A DNA stretch of 9,000 bases from assembly GCA_050186055.1 (NCBI GenBank), contig JBFWYV010000211.1, forward strand, positions 1 through 9,000, in the 5' to 3' direction. Shown here piece after piece: positions 1-6,462 of the stretch. A model generated the notes under the pieces. The model searched no databases and was not told where the DNA came from. It was given only the letters and a program-made list of their open reading frames with translations. Within the stretch, counting starts at the first letter, position 1. Each line of letters starts with the position of its first letter. This DNA comes from CAMDPA01 sp050186055 (lineage in GTDB: Bacteria; Pseudomonadota; Alphaproteobacteria; Rhizobiales; Hyphomicrobiaceae). Position numbers and translations under genes: made by a program.

Positions 1-65
1 TTTGGGTCCGAGTCAGCCCCTGCTTTCGGCCAGGATTTATCCCTAGGATACTGCGTCTGCCCGCG

Positions 66-851
66 TCAGCGCGGCGCAAGCCGGAGGGCGCCGTCCAGCC
101 TGATGGTGGTGCCGTTCAGCATGGCGTTCTCGCAGATGTGCAGAGCGAGAGCGGCATATTCCTCGGCATGGCCGAGGCGAGTGGGAAACGGGACAGACGC
201 GGCCAAAGCGGTCCGTGCCTCCGGCGGCAGCGACGAGAACATCGGGGTCTGGAACAGGCCGGGCAGGATCGAGACGATACGGATTCCGTCCTGCGCCAGG
301 TCGCGTGCGATCGGAAGCGTCATGGCGGCGACGCCACCCTTCGATGCGGCATAGGCGACCTGTCCGATCTGACCGTCCTGAGCGGCCACCGAGGACGTGG
401 TGATGATGACGCCCCGCTCACCGTCGGGACCGACCGGATCCAGCGCCATCATGCCGGCTGCGCTCGCGGTGATCATCACGAACGTGCCGATCAGGTTCAC
501 TTCGATCACGCGCCTGAACGAGGCGATGTCGTGGGCCTCCAAAGCACCGCCGTCGCGCTTGCGCCGCACCGTCCGCTGACCGATGGCGATACCGGCGCAA
601 TTGACCAGTATCCGTTCCTGGCCATGGGCGCCGCGGATCTGCGCCAGGGAATCGATCACGCATTCGACGCGCTTGATATCGCAGCGGGCAAACTTCCCGC
701 CGATCTCGGCTGCGAGGGCTGTCCCGGCCTGCTCGTTCAGGTCGAGGATGCCGACCTTTACGCCTTTGCCTGCAAGGGTTCGCGCAGTGGCAGCCCCCAA
801 GCCAGATGCGCCACCCGTAACGACGGCCGACACGTCCTCGCCGAGATCCAT
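66..851 (-). CDS. Classical SDR oxidoreductase, 3-hydroxyacyl-CoA dehydrogenase type 2-like
   Basis: This 261-residue protein has a complete classical short-chain dehydrogenase active site. The NAD-binding motif TGGASGLG is at residues 12-19. Asp37 at the end of the second beta strand suggests NAD rather than NADP. NCAG is at 84-87, Asn at 119, Ser154, and the YAASK motif gives Tyr167 and Lys171. The overall sequence resembles the 3-hydroxyacyl-CoA dehydrogenase type II / 17beta-HSD10 group, which oxidises 3-hydroxyacyl-CoA or hydroxysteroid substrates; that assignment comes from family resemblance, and the substrate is unknown. The open frame extends upstream to 1043, but the extra 64 residues are unlike the family and would overlap the promoter region, so I chose the ATG at 849-851. 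This places the Gly motif 12 residues in, as is normal. A weak GCAGGA lies about 11 nt before it. The gene is divergent from the SDR-like gene at 1047, and an inverted repeat at 877-893 lies just upstream. Confidence 0.93.
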   Translation of the reverse strand: MDLGEDVSAVVTGGASGLGAATARTLAGKGVKVGILDLNEQAGTALAAEIGGKFARCDIKRVECVIDSLAQIRGAHGQERILVNCAGIAIGQRTVRRKRDGGALEAHDIASFRRVIEVNLIGTFVMITASAAGMMALDPVGPDGERGVIITTSSVAAQDGQIGQVAYAASKGGVAAMTLPIARDLAQDGIRIVSILPGLFQTPMFSSLPPEARTALAASVPFPTRLGHAEEYAALALHICENAMLNGTTIRLDGALRLAPR

Positions 852-876
852 GGCGTTGCCATCCTGCTCGCAGGTT

Positions 877-893
877 GATCGTTTAGAACGATC
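877..893. promoter_or_regulatory. Inverted repeat, candidate operator
   Basis: GATCGTT-TAG-AACGATC has perfect 7-bp arms around a 3-bp spacer. It lies 26 bp upstream of the start of the minus-strand SDR and overlaps the proposed -10 box of that gene at 891-896. Such a position would let a bound repressor block transcription. Symmetry and position are seen in the sequence; function is inferred. The regulator is unknown. Confidence 0.5.
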
Positions 894-918
894 GTAGACA
901 ACGGGCGCCAACTGACAA
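891..918 (-). promoter_or_regulatory. Candidate sigma70-type promoter of the minus-strand SDR
   Basis: Read on the minus strand, TTGTCA (plus positions 913-918) is followed after 16 bp by TACGAT (plus positions 891-896). These match TTGACA in 5 of 6 and TATAAT in 4 of 6 positions. Transcription would begin near 884 and give a leader of about 30 nt. The -10 box overlaps the inverted repeat at 877-893. No equally good promoter was found for the divergent gene at 1047. Confidence 0.4.
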
Positions 919-1046
919 TCGGCAGTGATGCATAGCTGCCAATCACATATGCGATGCACCGGCCGACCACTCACGCGGTTTGTCTTCGGGCGCCGGCTTG
1001 GCGTAAACCTCGAACCAGCCAACAAAGATAGATCAGAGGACACGAG

Positions 1047-1847
1047 ATGGGCGGTTCGTCGGCACGAAAGGTGGCCCTGGTCACAGGCGGCAATCGCGGC
1101 ATCGGACGCGGCATCGCTCTGGAACTGGCTGCCGCCGGCTACGATCTGCTGCTGACGGCGCGGGACGGCGACGCTCTGCGCGATGCGGCTGCCGATGCCG
1201 AACGGCTTGGCGCTGCCGTCGAGTTGCGGGCGGCGGATCTCACCGAGCCCGCCACCGCGGGATCACTCGTCAAGGCCGTCACCGATCGTTTCGGACGCCT
1301 CGATGTGCTGATCGAGAATGCCGGGGGCGCCAAGCGCGGCCACCTCCTCGAGCTTGCCGACAGCGACTGGATAAACGCATTTGCGCTGAAGTTCTTCGCC
1401 CACGTGCGGCTCGCGCGCGAAGCCTGGCCGCTGCTGCGCGAGAGCGGCGGGTCGGTCGTCGCGATCTCCGGCATCGGGGCGCGCGCGCCGGTGGCTGACT
1501 ACGCCATCGGCTCATCGGTGTGCGGTGCACAGATCGCGTTCATGAAGGCACTTGCCGATCTCGGAAAGCATGAGGGCGTGCAAGTCAACGTGGTCAATCC
1601 CGGGACCGTGGAAACCGACCGCTTCCGGCATCGCCTTGATCTGGTGCGCCGCAAGACTGGGCTCGACGAGGCGACCGCGCGGGAGCATCACCGCCGGGAG
1701 ATCGGTGTCGTACGGTTCGGTCTGCCCGAGGACGTGGCAGCGCTCGTCGCCTTCATCGTGTCGCCGCGCGGCCGCTGGATCCATGGCAGCGCGATCGATA
1801 TCGACGGCGGACAACTCGAGCCGCTGCGCATGGCCCACTACGACTGA
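1047..1847 (+). CDS. SDR-family protein lacking the active-site lysine
   Basis: This 266-residue protein has the Rossmann fold of short-chain dehydrogenases. TGGNRGIG is at residues 13-20, and TARD at 37-40 has an Arg (39) that often accompanies NADP preference. DL follows at 64-65, and NAGG is at 91-94 preceded by Glu instead of the usual Asn. The C-terminus ends with the family-typical IDIDGGQL at 250-257. The catalytic segment is odd. Tyr152 is present, but the residue four further on, normally Lys in YxxxK, is Ser156, and the likely Ser (141) is 11 rather than 13 residues before the Tyr. The protein therefore cannot use the classical Tyr-Lys relay. It may bind cofactor without standard catalysis, or belong to a divergent SDR subgroup. 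The start is supported by AGAGGA at 1035-1040. The gene is 12 bp from the next gene and probably co-transcribed with it. Confidence 0.92.
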   Translation: MGGSSARKVALVTGGNRGIGRGIALELAAAGYDLLLTARDGDALRDAAADAERLGAAVELRAADLTEPATAGSLVKAVTDRFGRLDVLIENAGGAKRGHLLELADSDWINAFALKFFAHVRLAREAWPLLRESGGSVVAISGIGARAPVADYAIGSSVCGAQIAFMKALADLGKHEGVQVNVVNPGTVETDRFRHRLDLVRRKTGLDEATAREHHRREIGVVRFGLPEDVAALVAFIVSPRGRWIHGSAIDIDGGQLEPLRMAHYD

Positions 1848-1859
1848 AGGACGCACGGC

Positions 1860-2405
1860 ATGAGATTTCCTCCGATAGCCCGCGAACAATGGAGCGAGTC
1901 TCAACGCAGGGTTGCCGAGGAGATCGTCTCCGGGCCACGCGGCGAGTTGCGCGGTCCGTTCGTGCCCCTGCTGCACAGCCCGGAGCTGGCGGGACACGTT
2001 CAGAAACTCGGTGGTCATATCCGGTTCGGCACCGGCATTCCCGACAACCTGATCGAGATCGCCGTGCTGATGACCGCGCGCCGGTTCGATTGTGCGCAGA
2101 TCTGGGTATCGCACCGCGTGCTCGCGGCAAAGGCGGGCGTACGTGACGCTGTGATCCTGGCGATCAGGGATCGGCGCCGCCCGGCTGCGCTTTCGGAGGG
2201 CGAAGCGATCGTGTTCAACTTCTGCGAGGAGCTGGCGCGTGACAATGCCGTCTCCGACGCGACGTTCGAACGCGCGGTGGGCCGGCTCGGCCGCAAAGGG
2301 GCGATCGAGCTTGCCGCGGCCTGCGGCTACTATGCCTTGCTGGCGCAGGTCCTCAACGTGACCCAGCCGCCGCTGCCGCCGGAGACCCGGCCATTCGGCG
2401 TGTGA
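1860..2405 (+). CDS. Carboxymuconolactone decarboxylase-like (AhpD-fold) protein
   Basis: This 181-residue, mostly alpha-helical protein belongs to the carboxymuconolactone decarboxylase/AhpD-like group. The diagnostic stretch is LIEIAVLMTARRFDCAQIW followed by VSH, at about residues 64-85. It corresponds to the family helix-turn that carries the Cys or polar residue, a Trp and the His (Cys78, Trp82, His85 here). Only one Cys is present there, so the CxxC redox pair of true AhpD is absent. The position before Trp, often Glu in related proteins, is Ile81. Members act as gamma-carboxymuconolactone decarboxylases, as peroxidase partners or in unknown roles, and the function cannot be fixed here. 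A good ribosome site, GAAGGA at 1846-1851, overlaps the stop of the preceding SDR-like gene, which indicates an operon with possible translational coupling. The C-terminal coding end is part of a short direct repeat (2394-2423). Confidence 0.87.
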   Translation: MRFPPIAREQWSESQRRVAEEIVSGPRGELRGPFVPLLHSPELAGHVQKLGGHIRFGTGIPDNLIEIAVLMTARRFDCAQIWVSHRVLAAKAGVRDAVILAIRDRRRPAALSEGEAIVFNFCEELARDNAVSDATFERAVGRLGRKGAIELAAACGYYALLAQVLNVTQPPLPPETRPFGV

Positions 2406-2423
2406 GCCCCTTCGGCATGTGAG
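2394..2423. repeat. Short imperfect direct repeat at the 3' end of the CMD-like gene
   Basis: TTCGGCGTGTGAG (2394-2406) and TTCGGCATGTGAG (2411-2423) match in 12 of 13 positions and start 17 bp apart. The first copy carries the last codons and the stop of the CMD-like gene. The second lies just after it, in a different frame. It looks like a small local duplication; no function is evident. Confidence 0.6.
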
Positions 2424-2455
2424 AACGTGTCCCGGGCATCGGGCGCTCGCAGTAC

Positions 2456-2483
2456 GTGACACCGCAGTCGGAGCGCCTATAGT
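2456..2483 (+). promoter_or_regulatory. Candidate sigma70-type promoter of glyQ
   Basis: GTGACA (2456-2461) and TATAGT (2478-2483) each match the sigma70 consensus hexamers in 5 of 6 positions and are separated by 16 bp. Transcription would start near 2490, about 30 nt before the glyQ ATG. It lies in the 114-bp gap after the CMD-like gene, so glyQ is probably transcribed independently of the genes to its left. Confidence 0.5.
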
Positions 2484-2519
2484 GCGGCCGACCATCGATA
2501 CCTCCGGACCACCGACGCC

Positions 2520-3494
2520 ATGAGCAAAGCAGCCGCTGCGACAGCCCCGAGATCCAAGTCCAGGTCGGCGTCCGGCCTGCCGGCCTTGCGGCCGCGCGAG
2601 TCGTTTCAGGACCTGATCCTCACGCTGCAGCAGTTCTGGGGCGCCCAAGGCTGCGTGATCCTGCAGCCCTACGACATGGAGGTGGGCGCCGGCACGTTCC
2701 ATCCGGCGACGACGCTGCGGGCACTCGGCCCCAGGGCGTGGAACGCAGCCTATGTGCAGCCATCGCGCCGGCCCAAGGATGGGCGCTATGGCGAGAACCC
2801 GAACCGGCTGCAGCACTATTACCAGTTCCAGGTGATCATGAAGCCGTCGCCGCCCGACATCCTGGATCTCTACCTGAAGAGCCTTGATACGATTGGCATC
2901 GACACCTCGCTCAACGACATCCGCTTCGTCGAGGATGACTGGGAAAGCCCGACGCTGGGCGCCTGGGGTCTTGGCTGGGAAGTCTGGTGCAACGGCATGG
3001 AGGTGACGCAGTTCACCTACTTCCAGCAGGTCGGCGGTTACGACTGCAATCCGGTTGCCGGTGAAATCACCTATGGGCTCGAACGGCTGGCGATGTACGT
3101 GCAGGGCGTCGACCGTGTGTTCGACTTGAACTTCAATGGCCGCGAGGACAAGCGCAAGCTCACCTATGGCGACGTCTTCCTGCAGGCCGAACAGGAGTAC
3201 TCCCGCTTCAATTTCGAGCATGCCGATACGGCGATGCTGCAGCGCCATTTCCGCGATGCCGAGGCAGAATGCAAATCGCTGCTCGATGCCGGAGCCAAAG
3301 GCCCGGGGAACCGGCACCTGCTGGCATTGCCGGCCTACGACCAGTGCATCAAGGCATCCCACATCTTCAATCTGCTCGATGCCCGCGGCGTGATCAGCGT
3401 GACCGAGCGGCAGAGTTATATTCTACGGGTGCGGGACCTTGCGAAGGCCTGCTGCGGGGCCTGGCTCGCGACCGAGGGCGGCGGCGAAGCCTGA
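2520..3494 (+). CDS. glyQ: Glycyl-tRNA synthetase alpha subunit
   Basis: GlyQ is the catalytic class II subunit of the bacterial alpha2beta2 glycyl-tRNA synthetase (EC 6.1.1.14). It activates glycine with ATP, and the GlyS beta subunit recognises the tRNA. The 324-residue protein shows the family core in order: SFQDLILTLQQFW (28-40), ILQPYDMEVGAGTFHPATT (47-65), AYVQPSRRPKDGRYGENPN (77-95), FVEDDWESPTLGAWGLGWE (136-154), the motif 3 segment YGLERL (185-190), and ALPAYDQCIKASH near 269-281. A basic, Ala/Ser-rich extension of about 26 residues precedes the core, making it slightly longer than the roughly 300-residue E. coli protein. The ATG at 2520 has no strong Shine-Dalgarno sequence, but the frame and spacing to the promoter support it. 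The required glyS partner is not adjacent. Downstream is a convergent GST gene whose stop lies 6 bp away. Confidence 0.98.
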   Translation: MSKAAAATAPRSKSRSASGLPALRPRESFQDLILTLQQFWGAQGCVILQPYDMEVGAGTFHPATTLRALGPRAWNAAYVQPSRRPKDGRYGENPNRLQHYYQFQVIMKPSPPDILDLYLKSLDTIGIDTSLNDIRFVEDDWESPTLGAWGLGWEVWCNGMEVTQFTYFQQVGGYDCNPVAGEITYGLERLAMYVQGVDRVFDLNFNGREDKRKLTYGDVFLQAEQEYSRFNFEHADTAMLQRHFRDAEAECKSLLDAGAKGPGNRHLLALPAYDQCIKASHIFNLLDARGVISVTERQSYILRVRDLAKACCGAWLATEGGGEA

Positions 3495-3500
3495 TACCGC

Positions 3501-4079
3501 CTACGGCAGCTCGTAGCCCGCCGCTTTCTCGATCTCCAACGTCCGCACGACGGCCGGCCGCGTCATCATGCGGGCATAGTGCGCTTCGATGGCGGGCAGG
3601 GACGCGCGATAGGGCTCGAGCGCGTCGCGGATACGCCAGTAGAGCCGGAACAGATGGATGTCGGCGATGGAGTATTGGCCGATAGCCCACGCGCGAGTCC
3701 CGAGTCGCTTTTCCGTCAGCGCATAGACGCCTTTCGCATGCTCGACGCCCTTTGTCCGCGCCGGATGCAGGGTCGATGCGATGAACGACATCCACGATAT
3801 GACCTGGGCCTCCGCATTGAGATCGCCTTCCGGCCACAGCCGGGCTTCGGGATGGCGCCGCGCCAGGTAGTAGAGAATGGCGGCGACCTCGGTCATCACC
3901 GTGCCGTCGGCCACCAGCGTGGGCACCTTGCCTTCCGGATTGATCTTGAGGAAATCATCGGAGCGCTGCTGCTTGCTTGCGAAGGAGATCGGCACCGGCT
4001 GGTAGGGCGCGCCGGTTTCGAGCAGGGCGATGTGTGGCGCCATCGAGCTGCTGCCCGGAGCGAAATAGAGTTTCATCAT
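3501..4079 (-). CDS. Glutathione S-transferase-like protein, Cys-to-Ser variant of the beta-type active site
   Basis: This 192-residue cytosolic protein has the GST layout: an N-terminal thioredoxin-like domain (about 1-77) and a helical C-terminal domain (about 85-190). The start MMKLYFAPGSSSMAPHIAL resembles bacterial beta-class GSTs (LYYSPGACSLAPHI type), but the active-site Cys position holds Ser11. NPEGKVPTL at 47-55 carries the cis-Pro loop. The gamma-glutamyl contact, usually Glu-Ser, is Glu64-Val65. SIADIHLF at 137-144 is the conserved N-capping segment of helix 6. The open frame runs on to 4277, but the added residues are unlike GSTs, so I chose the tandem ATGs at 4074-4079. An AGG about 8 nt before 4079 favours the outer one, while 4076 gives the more usual MKLYF start. 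The gene is divergent from the CoA synthetase operon, which hints at a shared catabolic or detoxification context. Confidence 0.92.
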   Translation of the reverse strand: MMKLYFAPGSSSMAPHIALLETGAPYQPVPISFASKQQRSDDFLKINPEGKVPTLVADGTVMTEVAAILYYLARRHPEARLWPEGDLNAEAQVISWMSFIASTLHPARTKGVEHAKGVYALTEKRLGTRAWAIGQYSIADIHLFRLYWRIRDALEPYRASLPAIEAHYARMMTRPAVVRTLEIEKAAGYELP

Positions 4080-4221
4080 GCCGGCGACCTGCGAGCCTCG
4101 TTGAACAAGCGCCTTAGGATGGCGCGGGCGGAAGCGCCGACCATATCGCGCCCGGTGTCGGCAGGCGACCCAAAAGCCGATTGGCAAGCGGTCCGATCCC
4201 ATGCCCCCTAGACAACGGCGC

Positions 4222-4227
4222 AGGAGG
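4222..4227 (+). promoter_or_regulatory. Strong Shine-Dalgarno sequence of the CoA synthetase gene
   Basis: A perfect AGGAGG, followed by further Gs, lies 5 bp before a TTG (4233) and 11 bp before an ATG (4239). It supports translation starting here rather than only at the downstream ATG at 4296, which has its own GAGAGGG at 4284-4290. Confidence 0.6.
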
Positions 4228-4238
4228 GGGCTTTGCTC

Positions 4239-6413
4239 ATGGGAGAACGGCACCACAGGTCGCCGAAGCGACCGCACAAGATCGAGAGGGCAGGAATGGC
4301 AACGGGCGGAAATACCGGCAACAGCGCGAGGAGCATCGACGACAAAGGGACCGAGCTCAAATCACCGCGTACAGTGCTCGCCGCCAAGTCGATCGCGATC
4401 GTGGGCGCATCCGAGCGGGGGCGCTGGCCGAAACAGATTTTCAACAACCTCAGGACCCGCGGCTACCAGGGCGACGTCTATCTCGTCAATCCGCGGCAGC
4501 GGGAGGTGTACGGCGAGCGCTGCTACCCTTCGCTGCGGGATCTGCCCGCCGCCGTCGAGCATGCAGCCGTCATCGTCCCGTCGGCCTTCGTCCCCGGCGT
4601 GCTCGAGGACGCCGAAGCGCGCGGCGTCAAATCGGCGACGATCTATGCAGCAGGCATTGGCGACGGCGACGATCCCGAATCCAGGAAGCGCGGTGCGTGG
4701 CTGAAGGATTTCCTGGCCCGGACCTCGATGCGCATTTCCGGGCCCAACTGCATGGGCGCTTTCAGCTATCGGGAGCGGCTGTTCGCCTACCCTCACGGCG
4801 CGCTGTGCGATCTGGAGCCGGGACCTGTCGGCGTCGTATTCCAGTCCGGCGGCAATCTGCAGTTCTTCATGCAGGCCGGCGGCGCACGCGGGCTGCGCTT
4901 CTCCTATGCGATTTCCACGGGCAACGAGCCGGACCTCGATCTCGCCGACTACGTCAACTACCTGACCGATGATCCGCACACGAAGTCCATGGTGCTGTTC
5001 ATCGAGGGCATCAGGCGGCCTTATCCTTTCATGCAGGCCGCCGGGCGCGCACTCGAGGCCGGCAAGCCGATCGTGGCGATCAAGACCGGACGATCGAGGC
5101 TCGCGCAGCAGGCGGCTCTTTCGCATACCGGCGCGATTGCCGGCGACTACGCCGCGTTCCAGGCGATGTGCGAGCGCTACGGCATCGTCACCTGCCGCTC
5201 GATGGACGACATGCTCGAGGCGGCTCTGGCGTTCCAGTGCGACCGGCGGCCGAAAGGACCGAAGATCGGGTTCGTGACGACGTCGGGCGGCACGGTCGAC
5301 CTGCTGTTCGACTATACCGAGCAGGAGGGCGCGCCGCTGGCAACATTCTCGGACGCCACCAACGCGGCCCTGCTGCCGACCATGCAGGAAGGGATAGCAC
5401 CCAAGAACCCGCTCGATGTCGGCATTCCGTCGACGGCGGAGGTTGCTGCTCAATGGTGCCGCATCGTGCATGACGAGCCCGATGTCGACATGGTGGCGTT
5501 CGCCACCAATGTTCCCCGGCCTGTCGAAGGCTACGGCGACGTCTCGCCGTTCCTGAAGCTGATGGGTGAAACGGAAAAGCCGATTCTGGGATTCGGCCGC
5601 ATGATCCATCAGTCGCCGGTCGATCTGCTGGAAGCGCAAAGGGCGTTCGGCTTCCCGCTGCTGCAGGGCCTGGAGCCGACCGTCCGCGCCCTGCAAGGAC
5701 TGTGGTTCCACGCCGAGCGGCAAGGACGCAAGCCAGCCGAGGTTCCACCGCCGGCGGCAACCACGCTGACGTCGGCGACTCTCGATGAGCAGCTTGCGAG
5801 ATACGGTATCGCACTGCCCCGCAGCCGTATCGCCGCCACCCCTGGAGAGGCCGCGGCAGCGGCCGCGGAAATCGGATTCCCGGTAGTGCTGAAGATCCAG
5901 TCGGCTGATATCCTGCACAAGACGGAGGCGGGCGGCGTGCTGCTCGATCTGAAATCGCCGCAGGCTGTCGATGCCGGGGCGAAGGAGTTGATGGCATCGG
6001 CCGCCAAAGCCTATCCGAACGCCAGCATCGACGGCTTCCTGGTGCAGGAGATGGTGTCAGGCGTGGAAGCCATCGTCGGCGCACGCAACGACGCGCTGTA
6101 CGGGCCGATGATGCTGATCGGGGCAGGCGGCATCCTGGTCGAGCTTGCGAACGATGCGAAGCTGTCGATGCTGCCGGTGAGCGACCGTGACGTCGCGGCC
6201 ATGATCGGCGGGCTGAAGCTGTCGAAGCTGCTGGCAGGCTATCGCGGACGTCCGGCAGCGGACCGGGCAGCCATGGAGAAGGCAGTAAGCGGGCTTGCCC
6301 GCTTTTTCCTCGATCACCGTACGGCGATCGCAGACATCGAGATCAATCCGCTGATCGTGAGACCTGACGGAAAGGGTGCAGTCGCAGTCGACGTCAGGGT
6401 GATCTGGAACTGA
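4239..6413 (+). CDS. Acyl-CoA synthetase (NDP-forming), fused alpha-beta subunits
   Basis: This 724-residue enzyme belongs to the ADP/NDP-forming acyl-CoA synthetase family, which links a carboxylic acid to CoA through a phosphohistidine relay (acetate-CoA ligase ADP-forming or pimeloyl/aryl-CoA synthetase relatives). From the ATG at 4239, a CoA-binding Rossmann domain begins at about residue 50 (SIAIVGAS 51-58), with GPNCMG at 168-173. The succinyl-CoA-ligase-like middle follows, with LSHTGAIAGD (295-304) and His296 as the expected phosphorylated residue. An ATP-grasp domain covers about 510-724 and holds LHKTEAGGV (559-567) with His560, the second relay His, and DIEINPLIV (699-707) for metal and nucleotide binding. 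All key residues are present, so it should be active; the acid substrate is unknown. Starts at 4233 (TTG), 4239 and 4296 are all possible, and the extra N-terminus is rich in His, Arg and Lys. It is followed after 49 bp by the dioxygenase gene in an apparent operon. Confidence 0.93.
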   Translation: MGERHHRSPKRPHKIERAGMATGGNTGNSARSIDDKGTELKSPRTVLAAKSIAIVGASERGRWPKQIFNNLRTRGYQGDVYLVNPRQREVYGERCYPSLRDLPAAVEHAAVIVPSAFVPGVLEDAEARGVKSATIYAAGIGDGDDPESRKRGAWLKDFLARTSMRISGPNCMGAFSYRERLFAYPHGALCDLEPGPVGVVFQSGGNLQFFMQAGGARGLRFSYAISTGNEPDLDLADYVNYLTDDPHTKSMVLFIEGIRRPYPFMQAAGRALEAGKPIVAIKTGRSRLAQQAALSHTGAIAGDYAAFQAMCERYGIVTCRSMDDMLEAALAFQCDRRPKGPKIGFVTTSGGTVDLLFDYTEQEGAPLATFSDATNAALLPTMQEGIAPKNPLDVGIPSTAEVAAQWCRIVHDEPDVDMVAFATNVPRPVEGYGDVSPFLKLMGETEKPILGFGRMIHQSPVDLLEAQRAFGFPLLQGLEPTVRALQGLWFHAERQGRKPAEVPPPAATTLTSATLDEQLARYGIALPRSRIAATPGEAAAAAAEIGFPVVLKIQSADILHKTEAGGVLLDLKSPQAVDAGAKELMASAAKAYPNASIDGFLVQEMVSGVEAIVGARNDALYGPMMLIGAGGILVELANDAKLSMLPVSDRDVAAMIGGLKLSKLLAGYRGRPAADRAAMEKAVSGLARFFLDHRTAIADIEINPLIVRPDGKGAVAVDVRVIWN

Positions 6414-6415
6414 AT

Positions 6416-6433
6416 CGAGCGGCTCGCCGCTCG
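6416..6433 (+). other. Hairpin in the intergenic gap of the operon
   Basis: CGAGCGG-CTCG-CCGCTCG forms a 7-bp GC-rich stem with a 4-nt loop, beginning 3 bp after the stop of the CoA synthetase gene and ending 17 bp before the Shine-Dalgarno of the dioxygenase gene. No T-run follows, so it is more likely an mRNA-stability or processing element than a full terminator. Confidence 0.5.
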
Positions 6434-6449
6434 CTCGTCACAAACACAT

Positions 6450-6455
6450 GGAGGA
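6450..6455 (+). promoter_or_regulatory. Shine-Dalgarno sequence that fixes the dioxygenase start
   Basis: GGAGGA lies 7 bp before the ATG at 6463. An earlier in-frame ATG at 6448 overlaps this site and has no ribosome-binding sequence of its own, so 6463 is the better start. Confidence 0.75.
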
Positions 6456-6462
6456 AAAGACT

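Noticed and set aside
138..878. A 246-codon open frame on the plus strand
   Set aside because: It is antisense to the canonical SDR at 66-851, whose active-site motifs are complete.
852..1043. N-terminal extension of the minus-strand SDR
   Set aside because: The 64 added residues are unlike SDRs and would cover the promoter and operator. The ATG at 851 puts the Gly motif at the normal place.
1512..3362. A 616-codon open frame on the minus strand
   Set aside because: It lies antisense to the Lys-less SDR, the CMD-like gene and glyQ, all of which have clear family motifs. Its translation is Arg/His-rich with no domain; long antisense frames are common in GC-rich genomes.
4080..4277. N-terminal extension of the GST-like gene
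   Set aside because: The extra residues are not GST-like and would overlap the start and ribosome site of the divergent CoA synthetase gene.
4362..5918. A 518-codon open frame on the minus strand
   Set aside because: It is antisense to the NDP-forming CoA synthetase and has the Arg/Gly-rich composition of a shadow frame.
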